From Shimia marina (GTDB taxonomy: Bacteria > Pseudomonadota > Alphaproteobacteria > Rhodobacterales > Rhodobacteraceae): 64,000 bases of DNA. Positions 47,436 through 56,599 of the stretch are shown piece by piece. The position numbers were made by a program, and so were the translations under genes. Under the pieces are notes generated by a model. It was not told the DNA's origin, did no database searches, and saw only the letters and a program-made list of their open reading frames with translations. The DNA lies in assembly GCF_001458175.1 (NCBI RefSeq), contig NZ_CYPW01000001.1:142417-206416 (forward strand), read 5' to 3'. Numbering within the stretch: the stretch's first letter is position 1; each line of letters begins with the position of its first letter.

Positions 47436-47534
47436 GCGGACCTCCGCAACACCATTTAACACACAACAGGAACAAGTTGCGCACAAATGGTAAACAAACC
47501 CTTAATGAATAAAGGGATTGCAGAAAATAGCGCA

Positions 47535-47559
47535 TATTGGTAAGGAACCCTTACCAATA
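47535..47559. promoter_or_regulatory. Perfect inverted repeat before lldD
   Basis: TATTGGTAAGG, three bases (AAC), then the exact complement form an 11-3-11 dyad in the spacer shared by the H-NOX and lldD genes. The TTGGT...ACCAA ends resemble operators of GntR-type lactate regulators (LldR). It overlaps the lldD ribosome-binding region, so it may act as an operator or an RNA hairpin. Confidence 0.6.
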
Positions 47560-47578
47560 GAGGGAGTTTCAGAAGCTC

Positions 47579-48745
47579 ATGCCCGTCATCACCTGCATCG
47601 AAGATCTCAAGCGTCTGCACCGACGCCGCGCACCACGCATGTTTTATGACTATGCGGAATCCGGCAGTTGGACGGAGAAAACCTTCCGTGAAAACACCTC
47701 GGATTTCGAAGACATCTATCTGCGTCAGCGTGTGGCGGTGGATATGTCCGGGCGCAGCACCAAAACCCAGATGATCGGGGAAGATGTGGCCATGCCCGTC
47801 GCACTCGCCCCCGTCGGGTTGACCGGCATGCAACATGCCGATGGCGAAATCAAAGCCGCGCGTGCTGCGGAAAAATTCGGCGTGCCCTTCACGCTGTCGA
47901 CCATGTCGATCAACTCGATCGAAGAGGTCGCCGAAGCCACCACCAAACCGTTCTGGTTTCAGCTCTACACCATGACGGACGAGGATTTTGTCTCGCGGCT
48001 GATCCAGCGCGCCAAAGACGCCAAATGTTCTGCGCTTGTGATCACGCTCGATCTTCAAATCCTTGGTCAGCGTCATAAAGATCTGAAAAACGGCCTCTCT
48101 GCCCCACCCAAACTGACTCCCTCCACCATTGCCAACCTGATGACCAAATGGCGCTGGGGCATTGGCATGCTGGGTGCGAAACGGCGCAACTTCGGCAATA
48201 TCGTGGGCCATGTGAAAGGCGTGACCGACACGGCCGATCTGGGCGCATGGACAGCACAGAGCTTTGACCCCTCTCTGGATTGGGACAAGATCGCAAAGAT
48301 CAAGGAACAATGGGGCGGCAAAGTCATCCTGAAGGGCATTCTGGATGCCGATGATGCCCGTATGGCGCTCAAGGTCGGGGCTGATGCCATCATCGTTTCC
48401 AACCACGGCGGCCGCCAGTTGGATGGGGCGCAAAGCTCAATCCGCGCGCTCCCGTCTATTCTGGAAGCCGTTGGCGATCAGGTCGAAGTGCATCTGGACA
48501 GCGGCATCCGCTCTGGTCAGGACGTGCTCAAAGCTGTGGCGATGGGCGCCAGTGGCACTTACATCGGGCGCGCCTTTGTCTATGGTCTGGGGGCCATGGG
48601 TGAAGCTGGCGTGACCAAGGCGCTGGAAGTGATCCACAAGGAGCTCGATGTCTCCATGGCGCTCTGTGGCAAACGCACTCTTTCCGAGGTCGACCGGGAT
48701 ATCCTGATGATCCCGGAAAACTTCGAGGGCCGCTGGCAGAGCTGA
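47579..48745 (+). CDS. lldD: FMN-dependent L-lactate dehydrogenase
   Basis: The 388-residue protein is of the alpha-hydroxy-acid oxidase family: FYDYAESGSWTEKTF near residue 22, PVALAPVGLTGM near residue 73 and the catalytic segment SNHGGRQLDG. It oxidises L-lactate to pyruvate at the membrane side, passing electrons to quinone. A hairpin terminator follows. The promoter region has a strong palindrome. Related 2-hydroxy-acid substrates cannot be excluded. Confidence 0.9.
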   Translation: MPVITCIEDLKRLHRRRAPRMFYDYAESGSWTEKTFRENTSDFEDIYLRQRVAVDMSGRSTKTQMIGEDVAMPVALAPVGLTGMQHADGEIKAARAAEKFGVPFTLSTMSINSIEEVAEATTKPFWFQLYTMTDEDFVSRLIQRAKDAKCSALVITLDLQILGQRHKDLKNGLSAPPKLTPSTIANLMTKWRWGIGMLGAKRRNFGNIVGHVKGVTDTADLGAWTAQSFDPSLDWDKIAKIKEQWGGKVILKGILDADDARMALKVGADAIIVSNHGGRQLDGAQSSIRALPSILEAVGDQVEVHLDSGIRSGQDVLKAVAMGASGTYIGRAFVYGLGAMGEAGVTKALEVIHKELDVSMALCGKRTLSEVDRDILMIPENFEGRWQS

Positions 48746-48783
48746 GGCCGCCGCCCGCTTTGATGCAATCGCTTTGACATTCG

Positions 48784-48824
48784 CTTGCCCGGTGCGCCAT
48801 AAACGTGCCGGGCAAGAAGTTTTG
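48784..48824 (+). terminator. Terminator after lldD
   Basis: CTTGCCCGG and CCGGGCAAG form a 9-bp stem with a 15-base loop, followed by AAGTTTT. Confidence 0.75.
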
Positions 48825-48829
48825 AGCAT

Positions 48830-49456
48830 ATGTTGGTCTTTTTCAAACAGAATTTGGCGTTCCTATCGGTGCCGAAAACCGGATCCACCGCCTATGAACT
48901 GGCCCTACGCCCGCGTGCAGATGTGATTTTCACCAAACGCGTGAAACATATGACCATCGGAAAATATCATGCCAAGATGGCCCCGTTCCTCAAAGAGACC
49001 TACGGGCTAACGCCAGAACGCATGGCCGTTGTGCGCGATCCGATTGATCACGCGCGCAGCTGGTACAAATACCGCAGCCCACACCGCATGGCGCCCAGTA
49101 ATCCGGCCTGCCACGGCGGCATCAGCTTTGATGACTTCTTACTTGATGCCATAAGCGATACCCCTTCAAAACCCGCGGGCATTGGCTCTCAGGCCTCCTT
49201 CCTGTCTCTGGGCGTGGGCGATGTGCCCGTACATCACCTGTTTGCCTATGAACATCAGGATCTCCTGCAGGCCTTTCTGCTGGAGCGCTTCGGACGCCCC
49301 ATCGTACCGCAACAGAAAAATGTGTCACCAGATGTAGACGCGCCCGTGTCACCAGAAGTGGCGGAGAAGTTTCGCGCCGCCCGCCCTGCGGATTTCGCGC
49401 TTTATGATCGGGTGATGCAGGCCGGGGGCGTTTTGCGGGAATTTCAAGGCCCATAG
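48830..49456 (+). CDS. Sulfotransferase-family protein
   Basis: The 208-residue protein has the 5'-phosphosulfate-binding loop (LSVPKTGSTAYEL near residue 13) and a 3'-phosphate motif (VVRDPIDHARSWY near residue 67). These are the PAPS-binding motifs of sulfotransferases. It may sulfate a cell-surface or secreted sugar or lipid. The gene stands alone between lldD and rplY. Some databases give unrelated names to this short family, and the acceptor is unknown. Confidence 0.75.
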   Translation: MLVFFKQNLAFLSVPKTGSTAYELALRPRADVIFTKRVKHMTIGKYHAKMAPFLKETYGLTPERMAVVRDPIDHARSWYKYRSPHRMAPSNPACHGGISFDDFLLDAISDTPSKPAGIGSQASFLSLGVGDVPVHHLFAYEHQDLLQAFLLERFGRPIVPQQKNVSPDVDAPVSPEVAEKFRAARPADFALYDRVMQAGGVLREFQGP

Positions 49457-49559
49457 CCGCGAATCCCCTTTGCATTTAGGCCAAAGCGCGCTATAGGCGC
49501 GGCTTCACGCGGGGTTACAGCCTTGGAGGAACCCCGCCTATGCATATGGAGAATTCAAA

Positions 49560-50186
49560 ATGGCTGGTCAAATTCCTGATCTGAACGCCGAAGTACGCAC
49601 GGGGACAGGCAAGGGCGCCGCTCGTCAAGCGCGTCGCGACGGGTACGTTCCTGGTGTTGTTTATGGTGGCGAAGGTGAGCCTTTCGCAATCCAGATCCCT
49701 TTCAACGTTCTGTTTAAGAAGCTGAAAGAAGGCCGCTTCCTGTCCACACTCTTCAACCTGAAAGTTGAAGGCCAGGAAGACGTGCGCGTGATCTGCCGCG
49801 GTGTTCAGCGTGACACCGTGAAAGACCTTCCGACCCACATCGACCTGCTGCGCCTGCGTCGCACATCCAAAATCAACCTGTTCATCCACGTTGACTTTGA
49901 AAACGAAGAAGCGGCACCTGGCATCAAAAAAGGTGGCGTCCTGACCATCGTACGTCCAGAAGTTGAGCTGAACGTGACTGCAGGTGACATCCCTGAGAAG
50001 ATCGTTGTGGACCTGACCGGCAAAGACATCGGCGATGTGATCACCATCAGCCAGATCGACCTGCCAGCAGGTGCGAAGCCAACCATCGACCGCGACTTCG
50101 TGATCGCCAACCTCTCCGCTCCGTCAGGCCTGCGCTCTGCTGGCGACGACGAAGAGGGTGAAGGCGAAGAGGCCGCAGAAGCATAA
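49560..50186 (+). CDS. rplY: 50S ribosomal protein L25/general stress protein Ctc
   Basis: The 208-residue protein has the L25 N-domain that binds 5S rRNA ([29 protein letters not shown]) and the longer Ctc C-terminal domain, ending in an acidic tail ([14 protein letters not shown]). It begins behind an AGGAG-like ribosome-binding site. It is usually followed by pth; here a decayed cupin gene and a protein transferase gene lie beyond. Confidence 0.96.
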   Translation: MAGQIPDLNAEVRTGTGKGAARQARRDGYVPGVVYGGEGEPFAIQIPFNVLFKKLKEGRFLSTLFNLKVEGQEDVRVICRGVQRDTVKDLPTHIDLLRLRRTSKINLFIHVDFENEEAAPGIKKGGVLTIVRPEVELNVTAGDIPEKIVVDLTGKDIGDVITISQIDLPAGAKPTIDRDFVIANLSAPSGLRSAGDDEEGEGEEAAEA

Positions 50187-50213
50187 ACACATCCCGGCCC
50201 TGCCGGAACGTGG

Positions 50214-50245
50214 AACGCGGTGCCTCCGGGCGCCGCGTTTTTTTA
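50214..50245 (+). terminator. Terminator after rplY
   Basis: AACGCGG-x-GCC pairs with GGC-x-CCGCGTT around a TCCG loop, followed by seven T. Confidence 0.88.
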
Positions 50246-50282
50246 TATCAGTTTGGTGCCGTGTGAGTGATCCAGCCTCTTC

Positions 50283-50512
50283 CTATGAGGGATTGTCAAA
50301 ACGATGGCCGACCGGGGCGCCTGCCCGCCAACTGGCAGCCTCTCGCACACGCAAAAGCGTCTTCCGATCTTCAATCAGCCAAACCTCACCGGACAGGACA
50401 TAGGCAAAGCAATCCTCAGCTTCGCTCTGATGCCGCTAAAAAACCCAGAGCAAGCAAGAAGCCGTGCCAGATGCACTCCGAAGCACGTAAAACCGCGCAC
50501 ACCCCCAAACAT
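50283..50512 (-). pseudogene. Decayed cupin-domain gene (frameshifted and truncated)
   Basis: On the minus strand one frame (near 50470) reads FGVHLARLLACSGFFSGI, like the N-terminal strand of a cupin. The next frame from 50432 reads HQSEAEDCFAYVLSGEVWLI, the metal-binding cupin motif, and continues to a TAG at 50283. The junction is out of frame and has a stop just upstream. The end is also cut short after GHRFDNPS. No intact cupin gene is seen nearby. It is therefore a remnant in the 350-base gap after rplY. Confidence 0.65.
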
Positions 50513-50534
50513 CACCGCATGAGGGAACGCGCGA

Positions 50535-51356
50535 TCAATACTTGCCCGCCCGCAAGTCAGGCAGAGAGATATTGGCCACTTGTTCTGCAATCGGCGGTGT
50601 GGCCAGCGGGTGGTGCTGTTCGGCGAATTCTTCCGGGTCCCGCATCGGCTGCCAGCCCCCCCCGAAATAGATCTCAAGCCCGGAAAACTTGGCCTTATAG
50701 CCCATCTTCGCACTGCCCGGCACCCAATAGCCCAGATAGACATAGGGCAGCCCGGCCTCCCGCGCGATCTCGATGTGGTCTAGAATGAGATATGTGCCCA
50801 GCGAACTGCGCACATATGCAGGGTCATAAAAGGAATAGACCATGCTCAACCCATCTTCGAGCATATCAGTCAAACAGACCCCGGTGAGCTGCTCGCTGTC
50901 ACGGTCAGTATACTCCACCACCCGGCTGCGAATGGGGGTTTCCTCGATCATCGCCGCAAATTCAAACACATCCATATCCGCCATGCCACCATCCGCATGA
51001 CGGCTGTCCAGATAGCGCCGGAACAGATCAAACTGCTCTTCTGTGGCCCAGGGCGATGTCGCGCGCCGCACAAGATGCGTATTGCGCCGCGCAGCCCGGC
51101 GCTGGCTCTTGGTGGGTTTGAAGCGCGACACATCAATGCGCGCCGACAGGCAGGCATTGCAATCGGTACAAGACGGGCGATAGAGCACATTCTGGGACCG
51201 GCGAAATCCCTGCTGCGACAGCGCGTCGTTGAGTGCCGTGGCATTATCGCCCTGCAAGGCCGTGAAGAGCTTACGCTCCATACGCCCATCCAGATAAGGA
51301 CAGGGTTGCGGAGCCGTCACATAGAACTGGGGTGCTATCGGAAGTGTATGCCGCAT
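50535..51356 (-). CDS. bpt: Arginyl/leucyl-type aminoacyl-tRNA-protein transferase
   Basis: The ATG at 51356, behind AGGA, gives 273 residues. The N-terminus has the [13 protein letters not shown] segment and the [14 protein letters not shown]ys-rich motif, typical of bacterial Bpt/Ate. The C-terminal half ([16 protein letters not shown] near residue 220) binds the aminoacyl-tRNA. It adds a residue, usually Leu, to N-terminal Asp or Glu for the N-degron pathway. The specificity of this copy cannot be told from sequence. Confidence 0.88.
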   Translation of the reverse strand: MRHTLPIAPQFYVTAPQPCPYLDGRMERKLFTALQGDNATALNDALSQQGFRRSQNVLYRPSCTDCNACLSARIDVSRFKPTKSQRRAARRNTHLVRRATSPWATEEQFDLFRRYLDSRHADGGMADMDVFEFAAMIEETPIRSRVVEYTDRDSEQLTGVCLTDMLEDGLSMVYSFYDPAYVRSSLGTYLILDHIEIAREAGLPYVYLGYWVPGSAKMGYKAKFSGLEIYFGGGWQPMRDPEEFAEQHHPLATPPIAEQVANISLPDLRAGKY

Positions 51357-51500
51357 GTGTTTCCTGAAACTCGATACGGCACCGACGTTAGCAACAGGTA
51401 TACAGCAGGCCAAGCCTTTAGCCGCCCCGGCGGGCGGCTTTTTGAAGTATTGGTTAAAATTAGAGGGGCATTAACGCCGATTTGAAAGAGACCGCCCCGC

Positions 51501-52664
51501 TCAGCGGCACGCCTCCAGAAGCTTCTGCATAAACCGCTGCCCCGCCTCAAACTGCGCAACCGACAGAAACTCATCGGGCTGATGCGCCTGCGCGATGTCA
51601 CCGGGGCCGCAGATCACAGTGGAATAGCCTGCACTTTGGAAATGCCCGCCTTCGGTGCCATAGCTGACAACATGGCTTGCATTGTCCCCTGTCAGCCGCC
51701 GCACCAGCGCCTCCGCAGCCCCATCCACCTCTGGCACCACACCCGGCAGGGAAAACACCTCATCCATCTGGATATAAGTGCCCGGCACAACCGCCTGCAT
51801 CTCTGCTTCAATCTCGGCCACTTTGGCTTTGGTGCGCGCCACCCAGACATCAGCGCTTTCACCGGGCAGAAGACGGAAGGTCAAATCAAACTGGCAATCC
51901 AATGCGGTGATGTTATGCGCGGTCCCGCCCTGAATGGTGCCCACGTGCAGAGTGCTCCATGGTGGCACAAAATCGGCCACTGACGCCTCAGGCTCCTGCG
52001 CACTGTTCTGCGCGTTCATCTCATTGGCCCAGGCAATCAGCTTGGCCCCATACATGATCGCATTCACACCTGTGTGCATCAGCGAGCTGTGCACCTCAAA
52101 GCCTTTCACATGCACATGAAAGCCGATACCGCCCTTGTGACCGGTCACCGCACCCATCATGGTCGGCTCCCCCACAATCACCACATCCGCTTTGGGAAAC
52201 TGTGCCTGCATGCTCTCAATCAGCGGCGCAGCGCCGGTACAGCCAATTTCCTCGTCATAAGACAAAGCCAGTTGCAACGGCCGCGTCACCTCAGCGTAAT
52301 GCGCCTCAACCACAGCCCAGATCGCAAGCGCATCAAAGCCTTTCATATCACAGGTGCCGCGGCCAAAGAGCTTGCCGTCTTTCTCGACCACCTCAAAAGG
52401 ATCCGTCGACCACGGCTGCCCTTCCACGGGCACCACATCCGTATGGCCCGACAGCACCACTGCGCCTTCAACCTCTGGCCCCACATGGGCAAACACCGCC
52501 GCCTTGGCGGGATCACTCTCATGCGGGTGGCGATGGGCCGCAATGCCATGGCTCTTCAGATAGCCTTCCACCCAATCAATCAGCGGCAGATTTGTGTCGC
52601 TGGACACCGTCGGAAAGGAGACCAGCTTTTCCAAAATCGCCCGTGGGCTCAATCTGTCTGTCAT
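51501..52664 (-). CDS. argE: Acetylornithine deacetylase
   Basis: The 387-residue M20-family metallopeptidase has VLSGHTDVVPVEG (His and Asp ligands), GRGTCDMKGFDALAI and SYDEEIGCTGAAPL in the expected order. Its C-terminal dimerisation region follows the usual ArgE spacing. It removes acetyl from N-acetylornithine in arginine synthesis; a related role in other N-acyl amino acids is possible. It ends the transcription unit downstream of the peptide transporter ATPase, with a 4-base gap. Confidence 0.83.
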   Translation of the reverse strand: MTDRLSPRAILEKLVSFPTVSSDTNLPLIDWVEGYLKSHGIAAHRHPHESDPAKAAVFAHVGPEVEGAVVLSGHTDVVPVEGQPWSTDPFEVVEKDGKLFGRGTCDMKGFDALAIWAVVEAHYAEVTRPLQLALSYDEEIGCTGAAPLIESMQAQFPKADVVIVGEPTMMGAVTGHKGGIGFHVHVKGFEVHSSLMHTGVNAIMYGAKLIAWANEMNAQNSAQEPEASVADFVPPWSTLHVGTIQGGTAHNITALDCQFDLTFRLLPGESADVWVARTKAKVAEIEAEMQAVVPGTYIQMDEVFSLPGVVPEVDGAAEALVRRLTGDNASHVVSYGTEGGHFQSAGYSTVICGPGDIAQAHQPDEFLSVAQFEAGQRFMQKLLEACR

Positions 52665-52668
52665 CAGA

Positions 52669-54489
52669 TCAATATCCGCTGTCGGTGATCAGAACCTGAT
52701 GGCCCGGCCCAACCTCTTTGTACTCCGACGGTGCAGCCTCATAGCCCACAGGATGGATCGGGCTTGGGATCGGCTTGAAGTTGAGATCTTTCTCAGACTT
52801 GCGCCGGCGCGGATCGGCGATGGGCACCGCTTTCATCAACGCCTGTGTATAGGGGTGCTGCGGATTTTCAAACACCGCGCGGCGCGGACCAATCTCCACA
52901 ATCCGTCCCAGATACATGACACCGACATAATGGCTCACCCGTTCCACAACGGCCATATCATGGCTGATGAATACGTAAGAAATGCCCAGCTCTGCCTGCA
53001 GCTCCATCATCAGATTGAGCACCTGCGCCTGCACCGACACATCCAGCGCCGACACGGCCTCATCGGCCACGATCAGCTTGGGGTTCAGCGCAAGAGCACG
53101 GGCGATGGCAATCCGCTGACGCTGACCACCGGACATTTCATGCGGATAGCGGCGCATGAAGCTGCGTGGCAGCTCCACGCGATCAAACAGCATGGCAACG
53201 CGCTCCATCAAGGCGCTGCCCGAATGGGTGCCGTAATTGCGCATGGGCTCTGCCACCTGATCCTGCAACATCATCTGCGGGTTCAAGGAAGCAAAGGGAT
53301 CTTGGAAGATCATCTGCATGTCTTGGCGGGCAGCATGCATATCCTTGGCATTCAGCGAGATGATATCTTTGCCATCAAACTGCACAGAGCCTGAGGTCGG
53401 CTCCACAAGACGCAGCAAGGACCGGCCCGCTGTGGATTTGCCACAGCCGGATTCCCCAACCAGCGACAAGGTCTGCCCCTTGTTCACAGTGAAAGACACA
53501 TCTTCTACGGCATGCACATTGGCCACGGTGCGCCGCATCAAACCGCCCTTCACAGGGAAGCGCGTCACAAGGTTTTTCACCTCAAGGATCGGCTCATCGG
53601 TGCCCGGGATCGGATCGGTGCTGTGGGAGGTGTCGCCAAACAGCTTCATCGGGCTTGGCACATCGGTGCCTGTCATCTCGCCCAGTTTCGGCACGGCCGC
53701 CAGCAAGGCTTTGGTATAGTCGTGCTGCGGGTTTTCAAAGATCTCCTCGACGGTGCCCTCTTCGACCTTATTGCCGCGGAACATCACCACCACACGGTCC
53801 GCCATCTGCGCGACAACCGCCATATCGTGGGTGATGAACATCACCGCCGTGCCCGTCTCGCGTTTGAGGCGATCCATAAGCGCGAGGATCTCCGCCTGAA
53901 TGGTCACATCCAAGGCTGTGGTCGGCTCATCCGCAATCAAAAGCCGCGGTTCACAAGCCATGGCCATGGCAATCACCACACGCTGACGCATGCCGCCAGA
54001 GAGTTCGTGGGGGTATTGTTTCAGCCGCCGCTCCGGTTCAGGGATCCGGACTTCGCGCAAAAGTTCCAATGCGCGCGCTTCTGCATCACTCTTTGACAAT
54101 TTTTTGTGCAGCCGCAGCCCTTCGGTCAGCTGACGTCCCACAGTGAACACCGGATTGAGCGCCGTCATCGGCTCTTGGAAGATCATGCCGATCTCATTGC
54201 CGCGAATCGTGCGCATCAGATTTTTATCCACCTGCGCGAGATCCATCTCGCCGCTATCTTTGCGATCAAACAGCAAACGACCGCCCGCAATATCGCCGCC
54301 GCCATACTCGACAAGACGCATCAGAGACAGGCTGGAAACCGACTTACCGGAGCCGGATTCCCCAACAATACAAACGGTTTCACCCGGATTGATCTTGAAG
54401 GACACATCCTCCACGCCCACCACAGGTCCATCTTTGGTCTGGAACTCGACCCGTAGGTTCTCAATTGAGGCAATGGCGTTGTCTAGCAT
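52669..54489 (-). CDS. Peptide ABC transporter ATP-binding protein with two fused ATPase domains (DppD-DppF type)
   Basis: The 606-residue protein carries two complete nucleotide-binding domains: the first with GESGSGKSV near residue 41 and LSGGMRQRVVIAMAM, the second with GESGCGKSTAGR near residue 351 and MSGGQRQRIAIARAL. Each has the C-terminal oligopeptide-type tail. It is the fused equivalent of DppD and DppF. The gene is divergent from its substrate-binding and permease genes, with a promoter region of about 300 bases between. It is followed by argE. Confidence 0.92.
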   Translation of the reverse strand: MLDNAIASIENLRVEFQTKDGPVVGVEDVSFKINPGETVCIVGESGSGKSVSSLSLMRLVEYGGGDIAGGRLLFDRKDSGEMDLAQVDKNLMRTIRGNEIGMIFQEPMTALNPVFTVGRQLTEGLRLHKKLSKSDAEARALELLREVRIPEPERRLKQYPHELSGGMRQRVVIAMAMACEPRLLIADEPTTALDVTIQAEILALMDRLKRETGTAVMFITHDMAVVAQMADRVVVMFRGNKVEEGTVEEIFENPQHDYTKALLAAVPKLGEMTGTDVPSPMKLFGDTSHSTDPIPGTDEPILEVKNLVTRFPVKGGLMRRTVANVHAVEDVSFTVNKGQTLSLVGESGCGKSTAGRSLLRLVEPTSGSVQFDGKDIISLNAKDMHAARQDMQMIFQDPFASLNPQMMLQDQVAEPMRNYGTHSGSALMERVAMLFDRVELPRSFMRRYPHEMSGGQRQRIAIARALALNPKLIVADEAVSALDVSVQAQVLNLMMELQAELGISYVFISHDMAVVERVSHYVGVMYLGRIVEIGPRRAVFENPQHPYTQALMKAVPIADPRRRKSEKDLNFKPIPSPIHPVGYEAAPSEYKEVGPGHQVLITDSGY

Positions 54490-54787
54490 CCGGGTTACTC
54501 CCCTAATCTTATTGTTTTCCCCTCAGCGATGACGCTATCGCCGCAACCTTTCAAGGTCAAACCGATGGGTACCAGCCGGCTTCGGTTTCGTCGCCTGACA
54601 CGCAAAGGCCCCTTGCAATTTTTGACCGGGTGGTCTGTGATGCCGTCAGTCGGAGGGGAGTACGACACATTTTTGTGCACGGGTTGTGAGCGATTCGCTG
54701 CCCGACTTCCCATGTATGACAACAAAATCCGGGTGGACGTGAAACCATCTGAATACGCATGGAAACATGCACAACATGGAGTGAGAC
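54490..54787. other. Divergent promoter region of the peptide transporter; no gene seen
   Basis: A stretch of about 300 bases between the ATPase gene and the substrate-binding gene. It should hold both promoters. No clear palindrome or RNA motif was found. Confidence 0.5.
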
Positions 54788-56488
54788 ATGAAAGCAAAGA
54801 CTTTGATGCTTGGCGCCGCAGCAGCATTTGTGATGGCCCCGGCGGCCATGGCAGAGCGCGGTTCGGACGGCCACGTGAACATTATCTATTGGCAGGCGCC
54901 GTCGATTTTGAACCCATATCTGTCTTCGGGCACCAAAGACATCGAGGCTGCTTCGCTGACCATCGAACCTCTGGCCCGCTATGACGAGACCGGCAAAATG
55001 GTGCCGTATCTGGCCAAAGAAATCCCAACCGTGGCCAACGGTGGCGTTTCCGAGGACCTGAAATCCATCACCTGGACCATTGCGGACGGCATGGTGTGGT
55101 CTGATGGCTCTGCAGTGACCTCCGCCGACGTTGTCTTCACCGGTGAATACTGCATGCACCCCGAAGGCGGCTGCGCACAGGCGGCATTCTTTGACGGCGT
55201 GGAAACCATCGAAGCACTGGACGAACAAACTGTCAAAGTGACCTTCAACCAGTCCAAGCCAAACCCATACGGCCCATTTGTGGGCGGTCAGTCCCCAATC
55301 CTGCAGAAAGCTCAGTTTGAGAACTGCATGGGTGCCAAAGCACCTGAGTGCACCGCTGAGAACTTTGGCCCAATCGGCACCGGTCCGTTTGTTGTGAGCG
55401 AATTCAAAACAAACGACGTGATCCAGTACGAAGCCAACCCGAACTACCGTGACGCAGCCAAGCCTGCCTTCGCGACCGTGACCTTCAAAGGGGGCGGAGA
55501 CGCAACCGGCGCGGGCCGTGCGGTTCTGGAAACCGGTGAATTTGACTACGCTTGGAACCTCCAGCTGGCACCCGATGTGATTGCCAAGATGGAAGAAGGC
55601 GGCAAAGGCGTGGCCATCGCAGGCTTCGGCCCGCTGGTTGAGCGTCTGGAAATGAACATGACCAACCCATCTTCTGACCTGCCAGAAGGTGAGCGTGCCA
55701 CCGTTGCGCATCCACACCCGTTCCTGTCTGACATCAACGTGCGTAAAGCGCTGTCCATGGCGATTGACCGCGAGCTGCTGGTGGAAATCGGCTATGGCAA
55801 AGCGGGTAAAGTGACCTGTGATCTGGTGCCAGTGCCTGTGAACTACGCATCCGGCAACACCGACTGCTTCACCCAAGACATCGCAGGCGCAAACGCGCTT
55901 CTGGATGAAGCGGGCTGGGTCAAAGGTGGCGACGGCATCCGCGCCAAAGATGGCGTGAAACTGTCCATCCTGTACCAGACCTCCACCAACGCTGTGCGTC
56001 AGGACTTCCAGGCGCTGATCAAACAGTGGTGGAGCGAGATCGGTGTTGAAACCGAACTGCGCAACCTGTCCGCATCCGTGTTCTTTGGTGGTGACCCAGG
56101 CTCCCCTGACACCTTCCAGAAGTTCTACGCAGACGTGGAAATGTACGCCAACACCTTCAACGGCACCGACCCTCAGCAGTATCTGGCGGCCTACCGTTGT
56201 GGCGGCGAGCCAAAGCCTGACAGCCAGTGGCAGGGTGAGAACATCAACCGCTTCTGTGATCCGGCGTATGACGCACTGATCGACGAGCTGGCCCGCACCG
56301 GTGACATCGAGAAGCGCGGCGAAATCGCCAAGAAGATGAACGACATGCTGACCAACGAAAGCTTCACCATCGTTCCGCTGGTGCACCGTGGTCGCGTCTC
56401 CGCACATGCAAACTCCCTCGGTGGCGTTGTCCTGAACACATGGGACTCCGAGCTGTGGAACATTGCAGACTGGCATCGCGTCAAGTAA
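54788..56488 (+). CDS. Peptide ABC transporter substrate-binding protein
   Basis: The 566-residue protein has a signal peptide (residues 1-23, cut at AMA) and the SBP_bac_5 family pattern (LNPYLSSGTKDIEAASLTIEP, then DGMVWSDGSAVTSADVVF). Two substrate lobes of about 250 residues are expected. It delivers peptides or another small solute to the following permeases. The short operon spacing and a hairpin after it fit excess production. Confidence 0.87.
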   Translation: MKAKTLMLGAAAAFVMAPAAMAERGSDGHVNIIYWQAPSILNPYLSSGTKDIEAASLTIEPLARYDETGKMVPYLAKEIPTVANGGVSEDLKSITWTIADGMVWSDGSAVTSADVVFTGEYCMHPEGGCAQAAFFDGVETIEALDEQTVKVTFNQSKPNPYGPFVGGQSPILQKAQFENCMGAKAPECTAENFGPIGTGPFVVSEFKTNDVIQYEANPNYRDAAKPAFATVTFKGGGDATGAGRAVLETGEFDYAWNLQLAPDVIAKMEEGGKGVAIAGFGPLVERLEMNMTNPSSDLPEGERATVAHPHPFLSDINVRKALSMAIDRELLVEIGYGKAGKVTCDLVPVPVNYASGNTDCFTQDIAGANALLDEAGWVKGGDGIRAKDGVKLSILYQTSTNAVRQDFQALIKQWWSEIGVETELRNLSASVFFGGDPGSPDTFQKFYADVEMYANTFNGTDPQQYLAAYRCGGEPKPDSQWQGENINRFCDPAYDALIDELARTGDIEKRGEIAKKMNDMLTNESFTIVPLVHRGRVSAHANSLGGVVLNTWDSELWNIADWHRVK

Positions 56489-56500
56489 GACGCGGTCTGA

Positions 56501-56530
56501 GAGGGCGGGCCACGGCTCGCCCTCACTCTT
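56501..56530 (+). terminator. Hairpin after the peptide-binding protein gene
   Basis: GAGGGCGGGCC and GGCTCGCCCTC form a stem of ten or eleven pairs with a 2-base loop and a short ACTCTTTATT tail. It is an internal attenuator or 3'-end stabiliser, as the permease gene follows. Confidence 0.65.
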
Positions 56531-56599
56531 TATTGGCCACACACGGGCAGGTCGCTGCGTGAGGCTCAACAACAAAAACAGACGCACAAAGGCGCTCCG

